Shown here piece by piece: positions 8,771 to 17,602 of a stretch of DNA of 64,000 nucleotides. How positions within the stretch are numbered: the stretch's first letter is position 1; every line of letters starts with the position of its first letter. A program made the position numbers and the translations under genes. The stretch spans positions 124,001-188,000 of the forward strand of contig JANQQU010000030.1 in the NCBI GenBank assembly GCA_028284905.1, given 5' to 3'. Under the pieces are notes generated by a model. It was not told the DNA's origin, searched no databases, and worked only from the letters and a program-made list of their open reading frames with translations. This DNA comes from Calditrichia bacterium (GTDB lineage: Bacteria; Calditrichota; Calditrichia; RBG-13-44-9; J075).

Positions 8771-9415
8771 TTATAAAGTGCTGATCAATTCAGATGTTAA
8801 CATTTGCCCCAGCCGGAGATCTTTGCCAAAACGATTGACCCCGGTGGCAATCAAGGTATGCTCCCCTGTTGCTGATTCGCCGTGATAAAATTTTAAGCCG
8901 TTGCAGCTTGGCTGGCCTAAAATCTGGCGAACCTTTTCTGCGGAAAAGAGGTAGGCGACATTACTATCGATGTTGTAGGTGAAGTTATCGGTAAGTTGAC
9001 CGGCCAATTCCGGGGAAATAAAACTGCCGGCATTCACCCAGAGATCTTTGTTCACATCACTATCGGCATCTGTAAACATATCCATGCAAAAAGGCGGGCA
9101 GGTTGTTGATAATTCCAAAATAAGGCCATCGGCCATGTCGTTGTTAAATTCATCCACTCCTATCATAATAATGGCATGCATGTTTTTGAAAAGACCATCT
9201 CTATGCTTGCCATGATAAACCCGAACACCGTGGCACTTTTCCTGGTTCAACACTTGAGCGACTTTGACACCTTCAAAAAGATGCGAGATGACGCTATCAG
9301 TCTTCAGTGTAAAATCCCTGGTAACTTCCCGGGCCTCTTTCAAAGAAATGAAGCGGTCGACATGCTGCCCAGTAATACTTTGCTGACGATCAATTACCGA
9401 ATAATGCTTTGACAT
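8771..9415 (-). CDS. Protein of unknown function with two tandem internal repeats
   Basis: I do not recognise a family. The protein has 214 residues and no signal peptide. Two segments of about 55 residues match each other: one begins SVISHLFEGVKVAQVLNQ, the other SNVAYLFSAEKVRQILGQ. Both continue with a cysteine, G[VL][KR][VF]YHG, a short loop and an I-x-x-GV(D/N)(E/R)F ending, so the fold was probably made by duplication. A cysteine-rich CPPFCMDMF lies between them. The start is set by a strong AAGGAGA (9421-9427) ahead of the ATG at 9413-9415; an upstream in-frame ATG at 9466 has no such site. The gene stands alone between repeat-rich DNA and a secreted-protein gene. Confidence 0.8.
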   Translation of the reverse strand: MSKHYSVIDRQQSITGQHVDRFISLKEAREVTRDFTLKTDSVISHLFEGVKVAQVLNQEKCHGVRVYHGKHRDGLFKNMHAIIMIGVDEFNNDMADGLILELSTTCPPFCMDMFTDADSDVNKDLWVNAGSFISPELAGQLTDNFTYNIDSNVAYLFSAEKVRQILGQPSCNGLKFYHGESATGEHTLIATGVNRFGKDLRLGQMLTSELISTL

Positions 9416-9702
9416 AAAAATCTCCTTGGATTGGTTCTTGAATGGATGAGTTATTAGGTGATGCATTTAATTAATGGCTGAAATTTCGGGAGAATAATAT
9501 CAGTCGTCGGGAGCTTCGGCAATAATCGCGGGAACAATCAGCTAGAAGAAGTCTTCTTGCGCCAAGGCAACCTAAAAAATTGTAACGTAAAACTCAAGCT
9601 TTAATTTGCCCTGTTTTCAGGAGAGATTGTCGATAGGCGATAGGTTTTAAACATCACCTTTTGCGAGGATGTGCTATCGGCGAAATATGACGCGCTCATC
9701 AA

Positions 9703-11103
9703 TTACTTTAACACTATCATTTTCTTGGTAATGTTAAAACCTGTTCCGGAGAGTTGATAGATATACACACCAGAGGCTAGATTCCCGGATTGAAAAGTAA
9801 AACGGTGACGACCGGCTGCCAGGGGATTATCTAACAATTGAGCAATTTCTCTTCCTTGAATATCATATATTTTTAGTGATGCTGCCGTGCGAATCGGGAG
9901 GTCCACGGTAATTACTGTCGCTGAATTAAAGGGATTGGGAAAATTATTATAGAGATATAAACTTTCCGGGAATGTAACCGGCGTTTCGCCGGAGATGCTC
10001 TGCGGACTTTGATTCTCATACCAGATGATTTCATTGTTACCAGCGCTGGAGAGCACATCTATATCCAGATCATTATCGAGATCGGTTGCGATAACAAAAG
10101 TCGGAAAATCCACGTTTGCGGAGATAAGCAGCTCGCGAAAATTTTCCTCGCCATCGTTTCTATACCAGACGACTTTGTCGCTGGCGGCCAAAGCGGAAAG
10201 TATGTCTATGTCAGCATCACCGTCGAGATCGGCAGCGGCAACAGAGAGCACCAATCCCGCATCTTCTGAGATGACATGTTCACTGAAATTTTCTGCACCG
10301 TCATTCTCATACCAGGCGACCTTGTCTGCCCCGGCGATTGCTGCAAATATGTCGATGTCTGCATCACCATCGACGTCAATAGCCGAAACAGCGAGCACGG
10401 CTGTAGCGTTTGCGGTAATGATATACTCGCTGAAATTTTCCTCGCCGTCATTTTCATACCAGGCAATTTTATTATCAAGGAACGAAGCGGAAAGCACGTC
10501 GATATCGCCATCCTGGTCAATGTCGAGCGCTATGACCGATGTCGCCCCGGCAGCCGTGTCGCTTATAACATGTTCGGAAAAATTTTCTGCACTGTCATTT
10601 TCATACCAGGCCACTTTATCATCACCAATCGATGCGGAAAGCACGTCGATATCGTTGTCAGCATCAAGATCAATTGCATAAACAGAGCGAGGGCCCATCG
10701 CGTTAATGCTGATGGTATGCTCGGAGAAATTCTCCATACCGTCGTTTTCATACCAGACCACTTTATCAGCCAAAACAGCCGCGGAAAGAACATCAATATC
10801 GCCATCGTTATCGACATCCAGAGCATAAACCGAGTAGGCGCCCTCGGCAGTATCTGAGATGACATGCGCTGTGAATTCCTGAAAACCATTATTCTCATAC
10901 CAGGTAATTTTATCATCACCATGTGAAGCGGAGAGAATATCAATATCGCCATCGCCGTCAAGGTCGACGGCATCGGCGGCAATAAGCCCGCTCAGGGGAA
11001 AATTATTGGATACCGAGTGTGGTGTAAAATGAACCTGTGCGTTTAGCTGATAAATGGAAAGCGCAACAAATACAAATATTTTTAAACCATACGATTTAAA
11101 CAT
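9703..11103 (-). CDS. Secreted VCBS/FG-GAP repeat protein with T9SS sorting domain
   Basis: A signal peptide (FVFVALSIYQLNAQ) is followed by seven tandem repeats of 49 residues, the last one partial. Each has a calcium-loop-like D-x-D-x-D-x-DID(I/V)LSA motif and a WYENDG motif, as in VCBS/FG-GAP domains that build a beta propeller. The last 80 residues are a type A sorting domain: NNFPNPFNSATVI, then LKIYDIQGREIAQL, then GVYIYQL and KKMIVLK. The protein should be exported by Sec and then handed to T9SS for surface attachment or release. CAGGAG (11109-11115) lies 6 nt before the ATG at 11103 and 3 nt before the ATG at 11106, so the former is preferred. Ligand unknown. Confidence 0.9.
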   Translation of the reverse strand: MFKSYGLKIFVFVALSIYQLNAQVHFTPHSVSNNFPLSGLIAADAVDLDGDGDIDILSASHGDDKITWYENNGFQEFTAHVISDTAEGAYSVYALDVDNDGDIDVLSAAVLADKVVWYENDGMENFSEHTISINAMGPRSVYAIDLDADNDIDVLSASIGDDKVAWYENDSAENFSEHVISDTAAGATSVIALDIDQDGDIDVLSASFLDNKIAWYENDGEENFSEYIITANATAVLAVSAIDVDGDADIDIFAAIAGADKVAWYENDGAENFSEHVISEDAGLVLSVAAADLDGDADIDILSALAASDKVVWYRNDGEENFRELLISANVDFPTFVIATDLDNDLDIDVLSSAGNNEIIWYENQSPQSISGETPVTFPESLYLYNNFPNPFNSATVITVDLPIRTAASLKIYDIQGREIAQLLDNPLAAGRHRFTFQSGNLASGVYIYQLSGTGFNITKKMIVLK

Positions 11104-11329
11104 CATTTGCTCCTGATATTTATGCCTCACTTCATATCAGAGTCATTTGCCTGTCTGAAAATCTCATCTCAGTATTGACTGCACAACTCCTGGCATTTTG
11201 AAATCTTTCCGGAAAGTAAATTGTGATCTGTTTCGTTAGATTTTGCCTGGTGGTCAATATAATATGGAAATAATGTTTTGCTCGATAAAAGTGGCGAAAC
11301 AGTCGTTATATCCCAATGTTGGTACATTC

Positions 11330-12520
11330 ATGAAATTAAGGAAATGGGCAAATTTTTTAACACCGTTGTTAATGATCATTGGGTCAACGTTGCTCACCTA
11401 CCTGGTTTTTGAGTTTCTGATTTTTGGATCTTTCCTCTCTTCTTTACCACTAAAAACACATGAATATCTCAACAAGAGAATTCGCCCGCTTGCCCAGAGT
11501 TCGAAAAAGTCCGTTATCCCCAGGAATTATGTTGCCCTGGTTGGCGATTCTTATGCGCAGGGCTATGGTGACTGGTTTTTGGATAGCAATTTTAATGAGA
11601 ATCCGCCGTTTCATAGCGCGCATGTTATTAATCAGCGTACCGGGATAGATATCATTTCATTTGGTAAGGGCGGTGCCAGTAGCGTTCGGGGTATGGTGAC
11701 TTTGCCGATTGCTCACTATGAATACATCAATGCCACACCGCAGTTCGAGCTGGCGCGGCCCGGAGGGATTATTGTCTATTTTTATGAAGGAAACGATTTA
11801 AATGACAATATCACTCTCATTGAGCGACATTTTCAAAAACATTTCGATATGGATAGAATTTATGACCGGGAATATTTTCGGGAGTTTATAGACTATACCA
11901 TCAATAAAGAGCATCCGTTAAGGCGAATGGAAAGTTCGATGAAAATTAAGGATTACCTGCCCTTTGCGAACTTCTCCTATCATCTGTTGAAGAGTGTACT
12001 GCCTGCTGAACCTCCAGCAAAGCAGCGTTCTGCGAAAAAAGTGACAGCCCCTCCCAATATTATTCAACTTCTTGACGGCGAAGTGGAAATTCCGAGGGGA
12101 TTACAATCCCCGGCGCTCGGCTTGAAAGAAGCAGAGTTGACGCTTGCTATCTATGTTTTCGAACAATCGTTAAGGTATTTGAGAGAATACTTTAAAGATG
12201 TGCCAATCGGAGTTGTCTACATCCCTTCTCCGTTATCTTGCTATGAAATAGCTTCCCGGGAGGTCTCGATACAAACATACCAAAACGAAGAGGTCATCTA
12301 TGACGGGCAATTGGTACGAACTAGAAGTAATGCCATTTGCTACCGGCTAAAAGAAGTTGCTGATCAACAAGGAGTGACGTTTGTGGACGCCAGAGAATAC
12401 CTTTGGCCGGTTGCCCAGGAAGAGATCATTCATGGCCCGAGAGACTGGAAGCATTTTAATAAAAAGGGCTATACGATTTTGGCAGAAGCGGTGATCGCAT
12501 TACTCGATAGGATGAAATGA
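11330..12520 (+). CDS. Membrane-anchored SGNH-hydrolase-like protein
   Basis: An N-terminal hydrophobic segment (FLTPLLMIIGSTLLTYLVFE) should anchor the protein with its body outside the cytoplasm. VGDSYAQG (residues 71-78) is the GDS block I with serine 74 as likely nucleophile. DWKHFNKKGY near the C-terminus matches the D-x-x-H of block V. GKGGASSVRG fits the block II glycine and FYEGNDLND fits the block III GxND. Such enzymes remove or move acyl groups on lipids or polysaccharides, comparable to AlgJ/AlgX or OAT accessory proteins. Longer frames begin at TTG 11243 or ATG 11264, but no position has a good ribosome site; ATG 11330 starts just before the anchor. Confidence 0.75.
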   Translation: MKLRKWANFLTPLLMIIGSTLLTYLVFEFLIFGSFLSSLPLKTHEYLNKRIRPLAQSSKKSVIPRNYVALVGDSYAQGYGDWFLDSNFNENPPFHSAHVINQRTGIDIISFGKGGASSVRGMVTLPIAHYEYINATPQFELARPGGIIVYFYEGNDLNDNITLIERHFQKHFDMDRIYDREYFREFIDYTINKEHPLRRMESSMKIKDYLPFANFSYHLLKSVLPAEPPAKQRSAKKVTAPPNIIQLLDGEVEIPRGLQSPALGLKEAELTLAIYVFEQSLRYLREYFKDVPIGVVYIPSPLSCYEIASREVSIQTYQNEEVIYDGQLVRTRSNAICYRLKEVADQQGVTFVDAREYLWPVAQEEIIHGPRDWKHFNKKGYTILAEAVIALLDRMK

Positions 12521-12563
12521 TAGTATTGTTCCCAACGATGCATTTTAAGACTGCTGAAAATTA

Positions 12564-13286
12564 TCAACGTTGAAGAGACATTTGCGCGGAAGCTTTCCCC
12601 GGCCGAATAGCCCCATCCTCGATATACAACACCCGATCAGCAACGGAGATCATCCGTTGATCATGACTGGCAACAATGACGGACTTCCCGTGAGATTTTG
12701 TCAGGCGATGCAGCAACTGGATAATTTCAAATCCCTGTGTAGACTCTAGATTGGCGGTCGGCTCATCAGCGATAATTAGTCCGGCGTTATTAGCGAGGGC
12801 GCGGGCGATGGCTACTCGTTGCTTTTCTCCCTGGCTGAGCTGTTTCGGAAATCTGCCGGCGAGTTTGGCAATATCCAGCTGTGCCAACAATGCGAGCGCT
12901 TTTTTCTTTGCGGCAGATCTGGATGTGCCAAGAAATTCCTGCACCAGTACAATATTCTGCAGCACGCTTAAGGCGTCAATCAGGAGAAAGTTTTGAAATA
13001 CAAAGCCGACTTTTCCGGCGCGCAATTTCTGAAGATCGCGCTTTCCGTATGTCTGCAAATCCTGCCCGAATAATCTTACTTTACCAGCGCTGGGTTGGAT
13101 AAAACCAGCGATTAGCGTTAACAACGTGGTTTTCCCGCTGCCACTTGGGCCTAGCAATAAAATCAACTCGCCGGGATAAACTTGCAGAGAAACATCGCAG
13201 ACCGCATTGGTGAAATGATCGTTCTGCCGAAAAGTTTTACTGAGATTTTCTAATTGCACTATCGGAAATCTATTATTCGTTTTCAT
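12564..13286 (-). CDS. ABC transporter ATP-binding protein, LolD/MacB type
   Basis: A 240-residue ATPase of the usual length. Walker A is GPSGSGKTT (46-54), the signature motif LSQGEKQ (150-156), Walker B IIADEPTANLE (171-181), and the switch histidine is H208. The family energises FtsX-type permeases that extract lipoproteins, lipids or peptides from the inner membrane instead of pumping across it. Its start overlaps the stop of the permease gene (ATGA at 13283-13286), so the pair should be made together. As last gene of the lipid operon it most likely helps move the lipid product or a linked lipoprotein. Confidence 0.93.
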   Translation of the reverse strand: MKTNNRFPIVQLENLSKTFRQNDHFTNAVCDVSLQVYPGELILLLGPSGSGKTTLLTLIAGFIQPSAGKVRLFGQDLQTYGKRDLQKLRAGKVGFVFQNFLLIDALSVLQNIVLVQEFLGTSRSAAKKKALALLAQLDIAKLAGRFPKQLSQGEKQRVAIARALANNAGLIIADEPTANLESTQGFEIIQLLHRLTKSHGKSVIVASHDQRMISVADRVLYIEDGAIRPGKASAQMSLQR

Positions 13287-14392
13287 GCGAAAGCCTCCAA
13301 AGGATAAATGTGGCGAATCCGCCGCATGGAAATGCCGGCACTGAGCAAGCTGAGAATGGCAACCGCCAGGATCACCGCGATTATTTGCGCAGGCGTGGAA
13401 ATGACGCTGACCTCCGGCACCATTGTTTCGATAAGGGCGATCATCGGGAAAAAGGAAAGCAGTGCGGCCAGGGTGGAAATGGCGGCGAGCATCAAAGCCT
13501 GACTGACAATCAACCGTCGTAAAAAGCGCAATGGGGAACCAATCGCTTTCAGTACCGCAAAATCCTGGCGTTGCTCGAGAATGTTGATGGAAAGCAGCAA
13601 GCTTAAAATGGCCGTCAGCACGATGATCCCAATGATGGCAATGGTGGAAATGAAAGGAAGAAAACCGGCTTCCATCTCCCGGATGTTGTTATCGAGAAAG
13701 GTCTGATGATCATAGACCTCGATCATGCCAGCCATTTCCTCGCGGATTTCCGCTGCCGATTGTTCCGGAGAATACCCATCCGCTACCTGCACGACAAAGC
13801 AGGTGACGATATTGGGAAAACGGATGAGCGCCTGCGCCCGTTTGAGAGTCACAAAAGCATATTGAATGACCAGGGCATTGGTACCGCTGGAAATGCCGAC
13901 AACGGTGAGCGTATCGTCCTGAATATGCACCGGGTCGCGCAGTTGATAATCATATTTCTGCGCAAAGGCTTTATCCAGCACAATCTCCTCATCACTCTCC
14001 ACATTCCGTCCCTCGACGATATGGGGCGGACCACCGGCGCCGCGCTCCGGCTGAAAACCGGTGAGAAATACTGTCGTCATTTCGCCCTCTTTTTCAATGC
14101 CGGAAAGCAGGAGAAGAATTGGGGCGGCGGAATCGACACCATCGAGATCTTCGATGAGCATGCCATGGCCGGTGGAGAGCAGGGAAGAGCCGCGTAAAAT
14201 GTTCCAGGCGTTTCGCTGCAGGATCCAGAAGTCGGCGCGATTTTCCCGGATAAACTCCACTGATCCGTCCTTGACACCGCGATAGATTGCCAGCAGAAAT
14301 AACATCAGCACGATGCACAGGGCAATGCCGCCGACGGTAAACAAAAGACGCTGCGGTTGCTTTTTTAATGTGTGAAATGCATACTGGAACAT
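13283..14392 (-). CDS. ABC transporter permease, FtsX/MacB family
   Basis: A protein of 369 residues with one membrane segment near the N-terminus (LLFTVGGIALCIVLMLFLLA), a periplasmic domain of about 200 residues, and three C-terminal segments around FISTIAIIGIIVLTAILSLL, LMLAAISTLAALLSFF and IIAVILAVAILSLLSAG. This is the four-helix plan of MacB/LolE permeases. LEQRQDFAVLKAIGSPLRFL is the coupling region that contacts the ATPase. The start is ATG 14392 because AAGGAG (14400-14405) lies 7 nt upstream; the 56-residue extension possible in this frame lies over btaA and has no ribosome site. The gene overlaps the end of btaA by 28 bp. Confidence 0.92.
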   Translation of the reverse strand: MFQYAFHTLKKQPQRLLFTVGGIALCIVLMLFLLAIYRGVKDGSVEFIRENRADFWILQRNAWNILRGSSLLSTGHGMLIEDLDGVDSAAPILLLLSGIEKEGEMTTVFLTGFQPERGAGGPPHIVEGRNVESDEEIVLDKAFAQKYDYQLRDPVHIQDDTLTVVGISSGTNALVIQYAFVTLKRAQALIRFPNIVTCFVVQVADGYSPEQSAAEIREEMAGMIEVYDHQTFLDNNIREMEAGFLPFISTIAIIGIIVLTAILSLLLSINILEQRQDFAVLKAIGSPLRFLRRLIVSQALMLAAISTLAALLSFFPMIALIETMVPEVSVISTPAQIIAVILAVAILSLLSAGISMRRIRHIYPLEAFA

Positions 14393-15504
14393 GATGGCAC
14401 TCCTTCCGCATATTGTGGGTTCGTTGACAATTCCCAGAGTTGGAATCCGCCATAAAAGAATGTCCGGCTTTCCCGATACAATTTTTCCGAGAGCTGCGGC
14501 CGGGATTTTAAAAAATCCTGCCAGACCGGTATGAGTGGGCGGGGAATAAATAAATGCCAAAAAGCGATCCTTGCCCCGTCGTCACTGGCCCGGAGAATAT
14601 TGACCATGGTTTTTTCAAATATTGGCGGGGACATATATTCGAAGACATCGGACAAATTAAATGCGGAAAACGTCGCTGCCGGTTGTCTTAGCAAGTAGGC
14701 ATTAATGTCCGCACAAACCAGGCGAATCCGCGCCAGATTGTCTTTTAGATAAGCAAAATTATTTGCCCGTAAATAAGGAGGTAGGGCATCCCGCTGACTA
14801 AATTTTCCATTAAGGATATAATCGAGGAAGTAGTTATCGGCATTGTCAATTGTTGTTAAGCCTCGGTGGGATCTTTCCAGCAATACATCCGCGATATTTT
14901 TGCGGGAAACGAATTTAAAGGCATCGGGATAACGGCCTAATTTACCGAGGAGGGTCTCGTTAAAAAAAGCGCGAAAGAGCCAACGCCAGCGCCGGCAGTC
15001 CCATATCTCTGCGTAGAATTTCTCCATCTCGTCTGTCGAGCGTGATTGCAGTAAATCCCGGCAGGTTTCCCGGGAATGAATCAGTGGAAGCATCCAGCGG
15101 CGAAACAAGGCGAAATATGCTTCAAATTTTCCCCTGTGAATTACTCCCTTATCAATGGCGGCTGGCTGATTATCCCAGAAACGCCGGGCATCTTCACTGA
15201 GCATATTTTTTAACCTTTGGTAAAATCGTTGTCGATTAGTGCAAGGCGTAACGCCGAGAAAGGTCAGGAAATCTTCATAAGTCAATATCTGTATCGCGCG
15301 CATTTTTAACTCGGTGAGATAGAGCTGCGCGGGATTGCAATCAATTGCGGTGATGCTGGCGGGATTGTCCAATAGGAGCGCAAAGGTATTGTCTCCGGCG
15401 GAAGCGATGGAAAGGAGATGATCCTGCGGTGTAATCCGTAAGGCCGCTCGGACAGTTGCCGGATCTTCCCAGCATTGGGCGTAGTGTATTCGATGTTTAG
15501 TCAT
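14365..15504 (-). CDS. btaA: BtaA-type S-adenosylmethionine:diacylglycerol 3-amino-3-carboxypropyltransferase (DUF3419)
   Basis: A 379-residue protein with the hallmarks of BtaA. IHYAQCWEDP (residues 6-15) is the family's N-terminal motif. LSIASAGDNTFALLL with AIDCNPAQLYLTELK (31-67) forms the SAM-binding Rossmann loop. A later FSAFNLSDVFEYMSPP segment matches the conserved catalytic stretch. BtaA moves the four-carbon aminocarboxypropyl group of SAM to the free hydroxyl of diacylglycerol, giving diacylglyceryl-homoserine, the first step of betaine lipids. The N-methyltransferase BtaB that finishes DGTS is absent from the window. The ATG at 15504 overlaps the psd stop (ATGA) and is preceded by AGGAG. 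Family confident; the exact acceptor is inferred. Confidence 0.82.
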   Translation of the reverse strand: MTKHRIHYAQCWEDPATVRAALRITPQDHLLSIASAGDNTFALLLDNPASITAIDCNPAQLYLTELKMRAIQILTYEDFLTFLGVTPCTNRQRFYQRLKNMLSEDARRFWDNQPAAIDKGVIHRGKFEAYFALFRRWMLPLIHSRETCRDLLQSRSTDEMEKFYAEIWDCRRWRWLFRAFFNETLLGKLGRYPDAFKFVSRKNIADVLLERSHRGLTTIDNADNYFLDYILNGKFSQRDALPPYLRANNFAYLKDNLARIRLVCADINAYLLRQPAATFSAFNLSDVFEYMSPPIFEKTMVNILRASDDGARIAFWHLFIPRPLIPVWQDFLKSRPQLSEKLYRESRTFFYGGFQLWELSTNPQYAEGVPSCSSMHFTH

Positions 15505-16463
15505 GATGAAATCTCCTGCCCGGGGCATTTTGCCAGAGTGGTTTTTTCAGATGTTTTAGTGCTGATTTTCTGCCCAATCGACTCGCCCATCCATACCTGG
15601 GTTTCCAGGCCGTTGGCGCTATTGGCGAGCAGGTCTGCATCAAAGCGGATAACGTTTTTTTGAAATAACAATACCACTGTCGATCCGCCTAACTCGAACC
15701 AGCCCTTATGATCCCCCCGGCGTAGCGGCTGCCCCGGCTGATAATCCTGCCGGATGGCGCCAACGGTAAACGCACCGATTTCCACGATTAAGATTTCTCC
15801 AAATGATTGTGAGTGAAAAGCGGTGCGAACACGATAATTCTCAGCAAAAAATGGCAGAAAACGCCGGTGGGCATAAGGCCCGCCGGCGTAATATCTGCCG
15901 TTGATGGGGTAAGCTGTGTCCGCGATGCCATCAGCGGGGAAATGGGTGTGGTGATAGTCTTTAAGATGCAAGCGGCATACGGCCATCGACCCGCCGTTAA
16001 AGCGTCGGGCGAGATTCTCATCACGGAGAAATGTGTGAAGGTTGAAAGAATGCCGTTTAATCGAAAAGGAACGATCCGCGCTGATTCCTTCATATACCAA
16101 AACTTTACTGTCCGCTGGTGCGATGCAGATGCCCGGACGACGATCTATTTTTCTCCGGGATAAATCTATCCGGCGGATAAAGAAATCATTGAAAGAGGCA
16201 AAAGAGGCCAGTGGTTGCAGTAATTCTGAACAGTCGATGTTCATCTGTTGGACGAATGGGGCAATTTTCCGGCGGCTGTATGTTTGCCGATGCCACCAGC
16301 CATACAGTCGGGAAACCCACTGCCGGCTTAGCAAAAAATGAGTGAGGAAAATTCCCAGATGAGAGTTGTAACTCCAATTGAGAAAACGCCCGGCAAAAAC
16401 AGTCTCTTGTTTTACCTGTCCATCCTGACGATCAACATAAAAGATGGCCGGCAGCTTGCTCAT
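15501..16463 (-). CDS. psd: Phosphatidylserine decarboxylase proenzyme (type II-like)
   Basis: A 320-residue pyruvoyl-enzyme precursor. FELGGSTVVLLFQKN contains the self-cleavage site; serine 261 of GGST should become the pyruvoyl group. APADSKV supplies the aspartate and DYHHTHFPADG the histidine of the processing triad, so the protein looks active. Known members turn phosphatidylserine into phosphatidylethanolamine at the membrane. No phosphatidylserine synthase is encoded nearby. Instead the gene is stop-start coupled to btaA (ATGA) and to the upstream GNAT-like gene (ATGA at 16460-16463), which raises the possibility that it acts on a homoserine-type lipid. About 20 extra residues follow the usual end of the family. 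GGAGG precedes the ATG. Confidence 0.88.
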   Translation of the reverse strand: MSKLPAIFYVDRQDGQVKQETVFAGRFLNWSYNSHLGIFLTHFLLSRQWVSRLYGWWHRQTYSRRKIAPFVQQMNIDCSELLQPLASFASFNDFFIRRIDLSRRKIDRRPGICIAPADSKVLVYEGISADRSFSIKRHSFNLHTFLRDENLARRFNGGSMAVCRLHLKDYHHTHFPADGIADTAYPINGRYYAGGPYAHRRFLPFFAENYRVRTAFHSQSFGEILIVEIGAFTVGAIRQDYQPGQPLRRGDHKGWFELGGSTVVLLFQKNVIRFDADLLANSANGLETQVWMGESIGQKISTKTSEKTTLAKCPGQEISS

Positions 16464-17599
16464 TTCGTCCTCCGCGAAAATTCATACAACTCATATTCCC
16501 GTCGAAAATCTGCTACTTGATCGCCTAATAATCTTAGCGCCCGACTGCCTTCTGCAACCAATGCCAGGGTCATCTCCGAGAATCCGGCGGTGATAATCTG
16601 GCCGATGATGTAGGAGAAAATGGCGTGGCCCAATCCGCTCTTTTTGTGCATTTCAGCCGGGGTTATTCCTCCGAAATACAATAGCACGCGTTTGGCTTTG
16701 CACATCTGTCGGCGGAATTTTAATAAGTGATAAATATCCCGCCGGCCCTTTAATGCGCGCAGGGCATCGCCAACATCCGGAAAGGCGCAGCCATAGCCGG
16801 CCAGCTGTTGTGTTTCATCGGAAACCATGGTAAACAGCTGGGAGTGAAATACCGGGCGATAGGGTAAAAATAGCGCAGTGAATTCTGCTTCGGAAATCGG
16901 CGTGAATCCTAAAAAGTTGCGGAAAGAAGGCAGCAATAGCTGATACCAGCGACGCAACTCTTCCCGGAAGCGATCCAATTGAAAGTGGGCGAAATAATAT
17001 CCCTGATCGACCAGCTCATGGTAGCGCTGTAGCCAGCAGTCGTAAAAATACTGTAACGAATTGATGCTATTGTATTCCAGGCTAAACCAGCGTTGCCGGG
17101 GGATAAAGCCATACGCCTGAAACATCTCCGGATAGTAGGCTTGCTGATACGGTTCGCCGGGAAAAATGCTTCTTCCAAATCCTTTCGTCATAAAACGATA
17201 GCCATGCCAGATGTCGAAATTCATTGGCCCCCAAATATCGCCGGAATGCGCTTCCTTCTCCAGCCAGGAGAGGGCTGTATCGAGTAAATCCTGCGCAACG
17301 GCTTTATCCGGCACACATTCAAAAAAGCCGATGGTGGCAACGGGTTTCTCCTTGTCATTCTTTAATTTCTGGTTAATGAAAGCGGAAATCCGCCCGAGCA
17401 CTTTTTTATCCTTCAGCGCCAGAAAATGCCGGTGACGATTGTCGGCTTTTTGATAGAATGGAAACGTCGCTGCTAGTTGCGCTTTAATATCCTGCCGGCG
17501 GGGTGGGAGCCAGTTTTTATCGTCGCGGTAAAGCTCGTACGGGAATGCCACAAATTTCTCGGCAAGGTTGTGATCGAATGTGAAGCTAGTGATTGCCAC
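16460..17599 (-). CDS. GNAT-like acyltransferase protein of unknown substrate
   Basis: A 379-residue soluble protein. The start (FVAFPYELYRDDKNWLPP) is typical of a family of large GNAT-related proteins, in which a first half with GRISAFINQKLK and IGFFECVPDK resembles the acetyl-CoA-binding beta strands. WGPMNFDIWHGYRFMTKGFG follows. The C-terminal half has a second GNAT-like unit ending in GLGHAIFSYIIGQIITAG. The start codon is GTG (17597-17599), with GGGAGGTGA upstream inside the end of the dikinase gene; only 3 bp separate the two genes. In this operon it could acylate a lipid or its precursor. Family call moderate, function inferred only from context. Confidence 0.65.
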   Translation of the reverse strand: MAITSFTFDHNLAEKFVAFPYELYRDDKNWLPPRRQDIKAQLAATFPFYQKADNRHRHFLALKDKKVLGRISAFINQKLKNDKEKPVATIGFFECVPDKAVAQDLLDTALSWLEKEAHSGDIWGPMNFDIWHGYRFMTKGFGRSIFPGEPYQQAYYPEMFQAYGFIPRQRWFSLEYNSINSLQYFYDCWLQRYHELVDQGYYFAHFQLDRFREELRRWYQLLLPSFRNFLGFTPISEAEFTALFLPYRPVFHSQLFTMVSDETQQLAGYGCAFPDVGDALRALKGRRDIYHLLKFRRQMCKAKRVLLYFGGITPAEMHKKSGLGHAIFSYIIGQIITAGFSEMTLALVAEGSRALRLLGDQVADFRREYELYEFSRRTK

Positions 17600-17602
17600 T
17601 TC

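Noticed and set aside
10025-10681. Long plus-strand frames across the VCBS-repeat gene
   Set aside because: They arise from the periodic repeats of the real minus-strand gene and have a low-complexity Ser/Ala composition.
14393-14560. 56-residue extension of the FtsX-type permease
   Set aside because: It lies over btaA on the same strand and lacks a ribosome site, while AAGGAG sits 7 nt before the later ATG.
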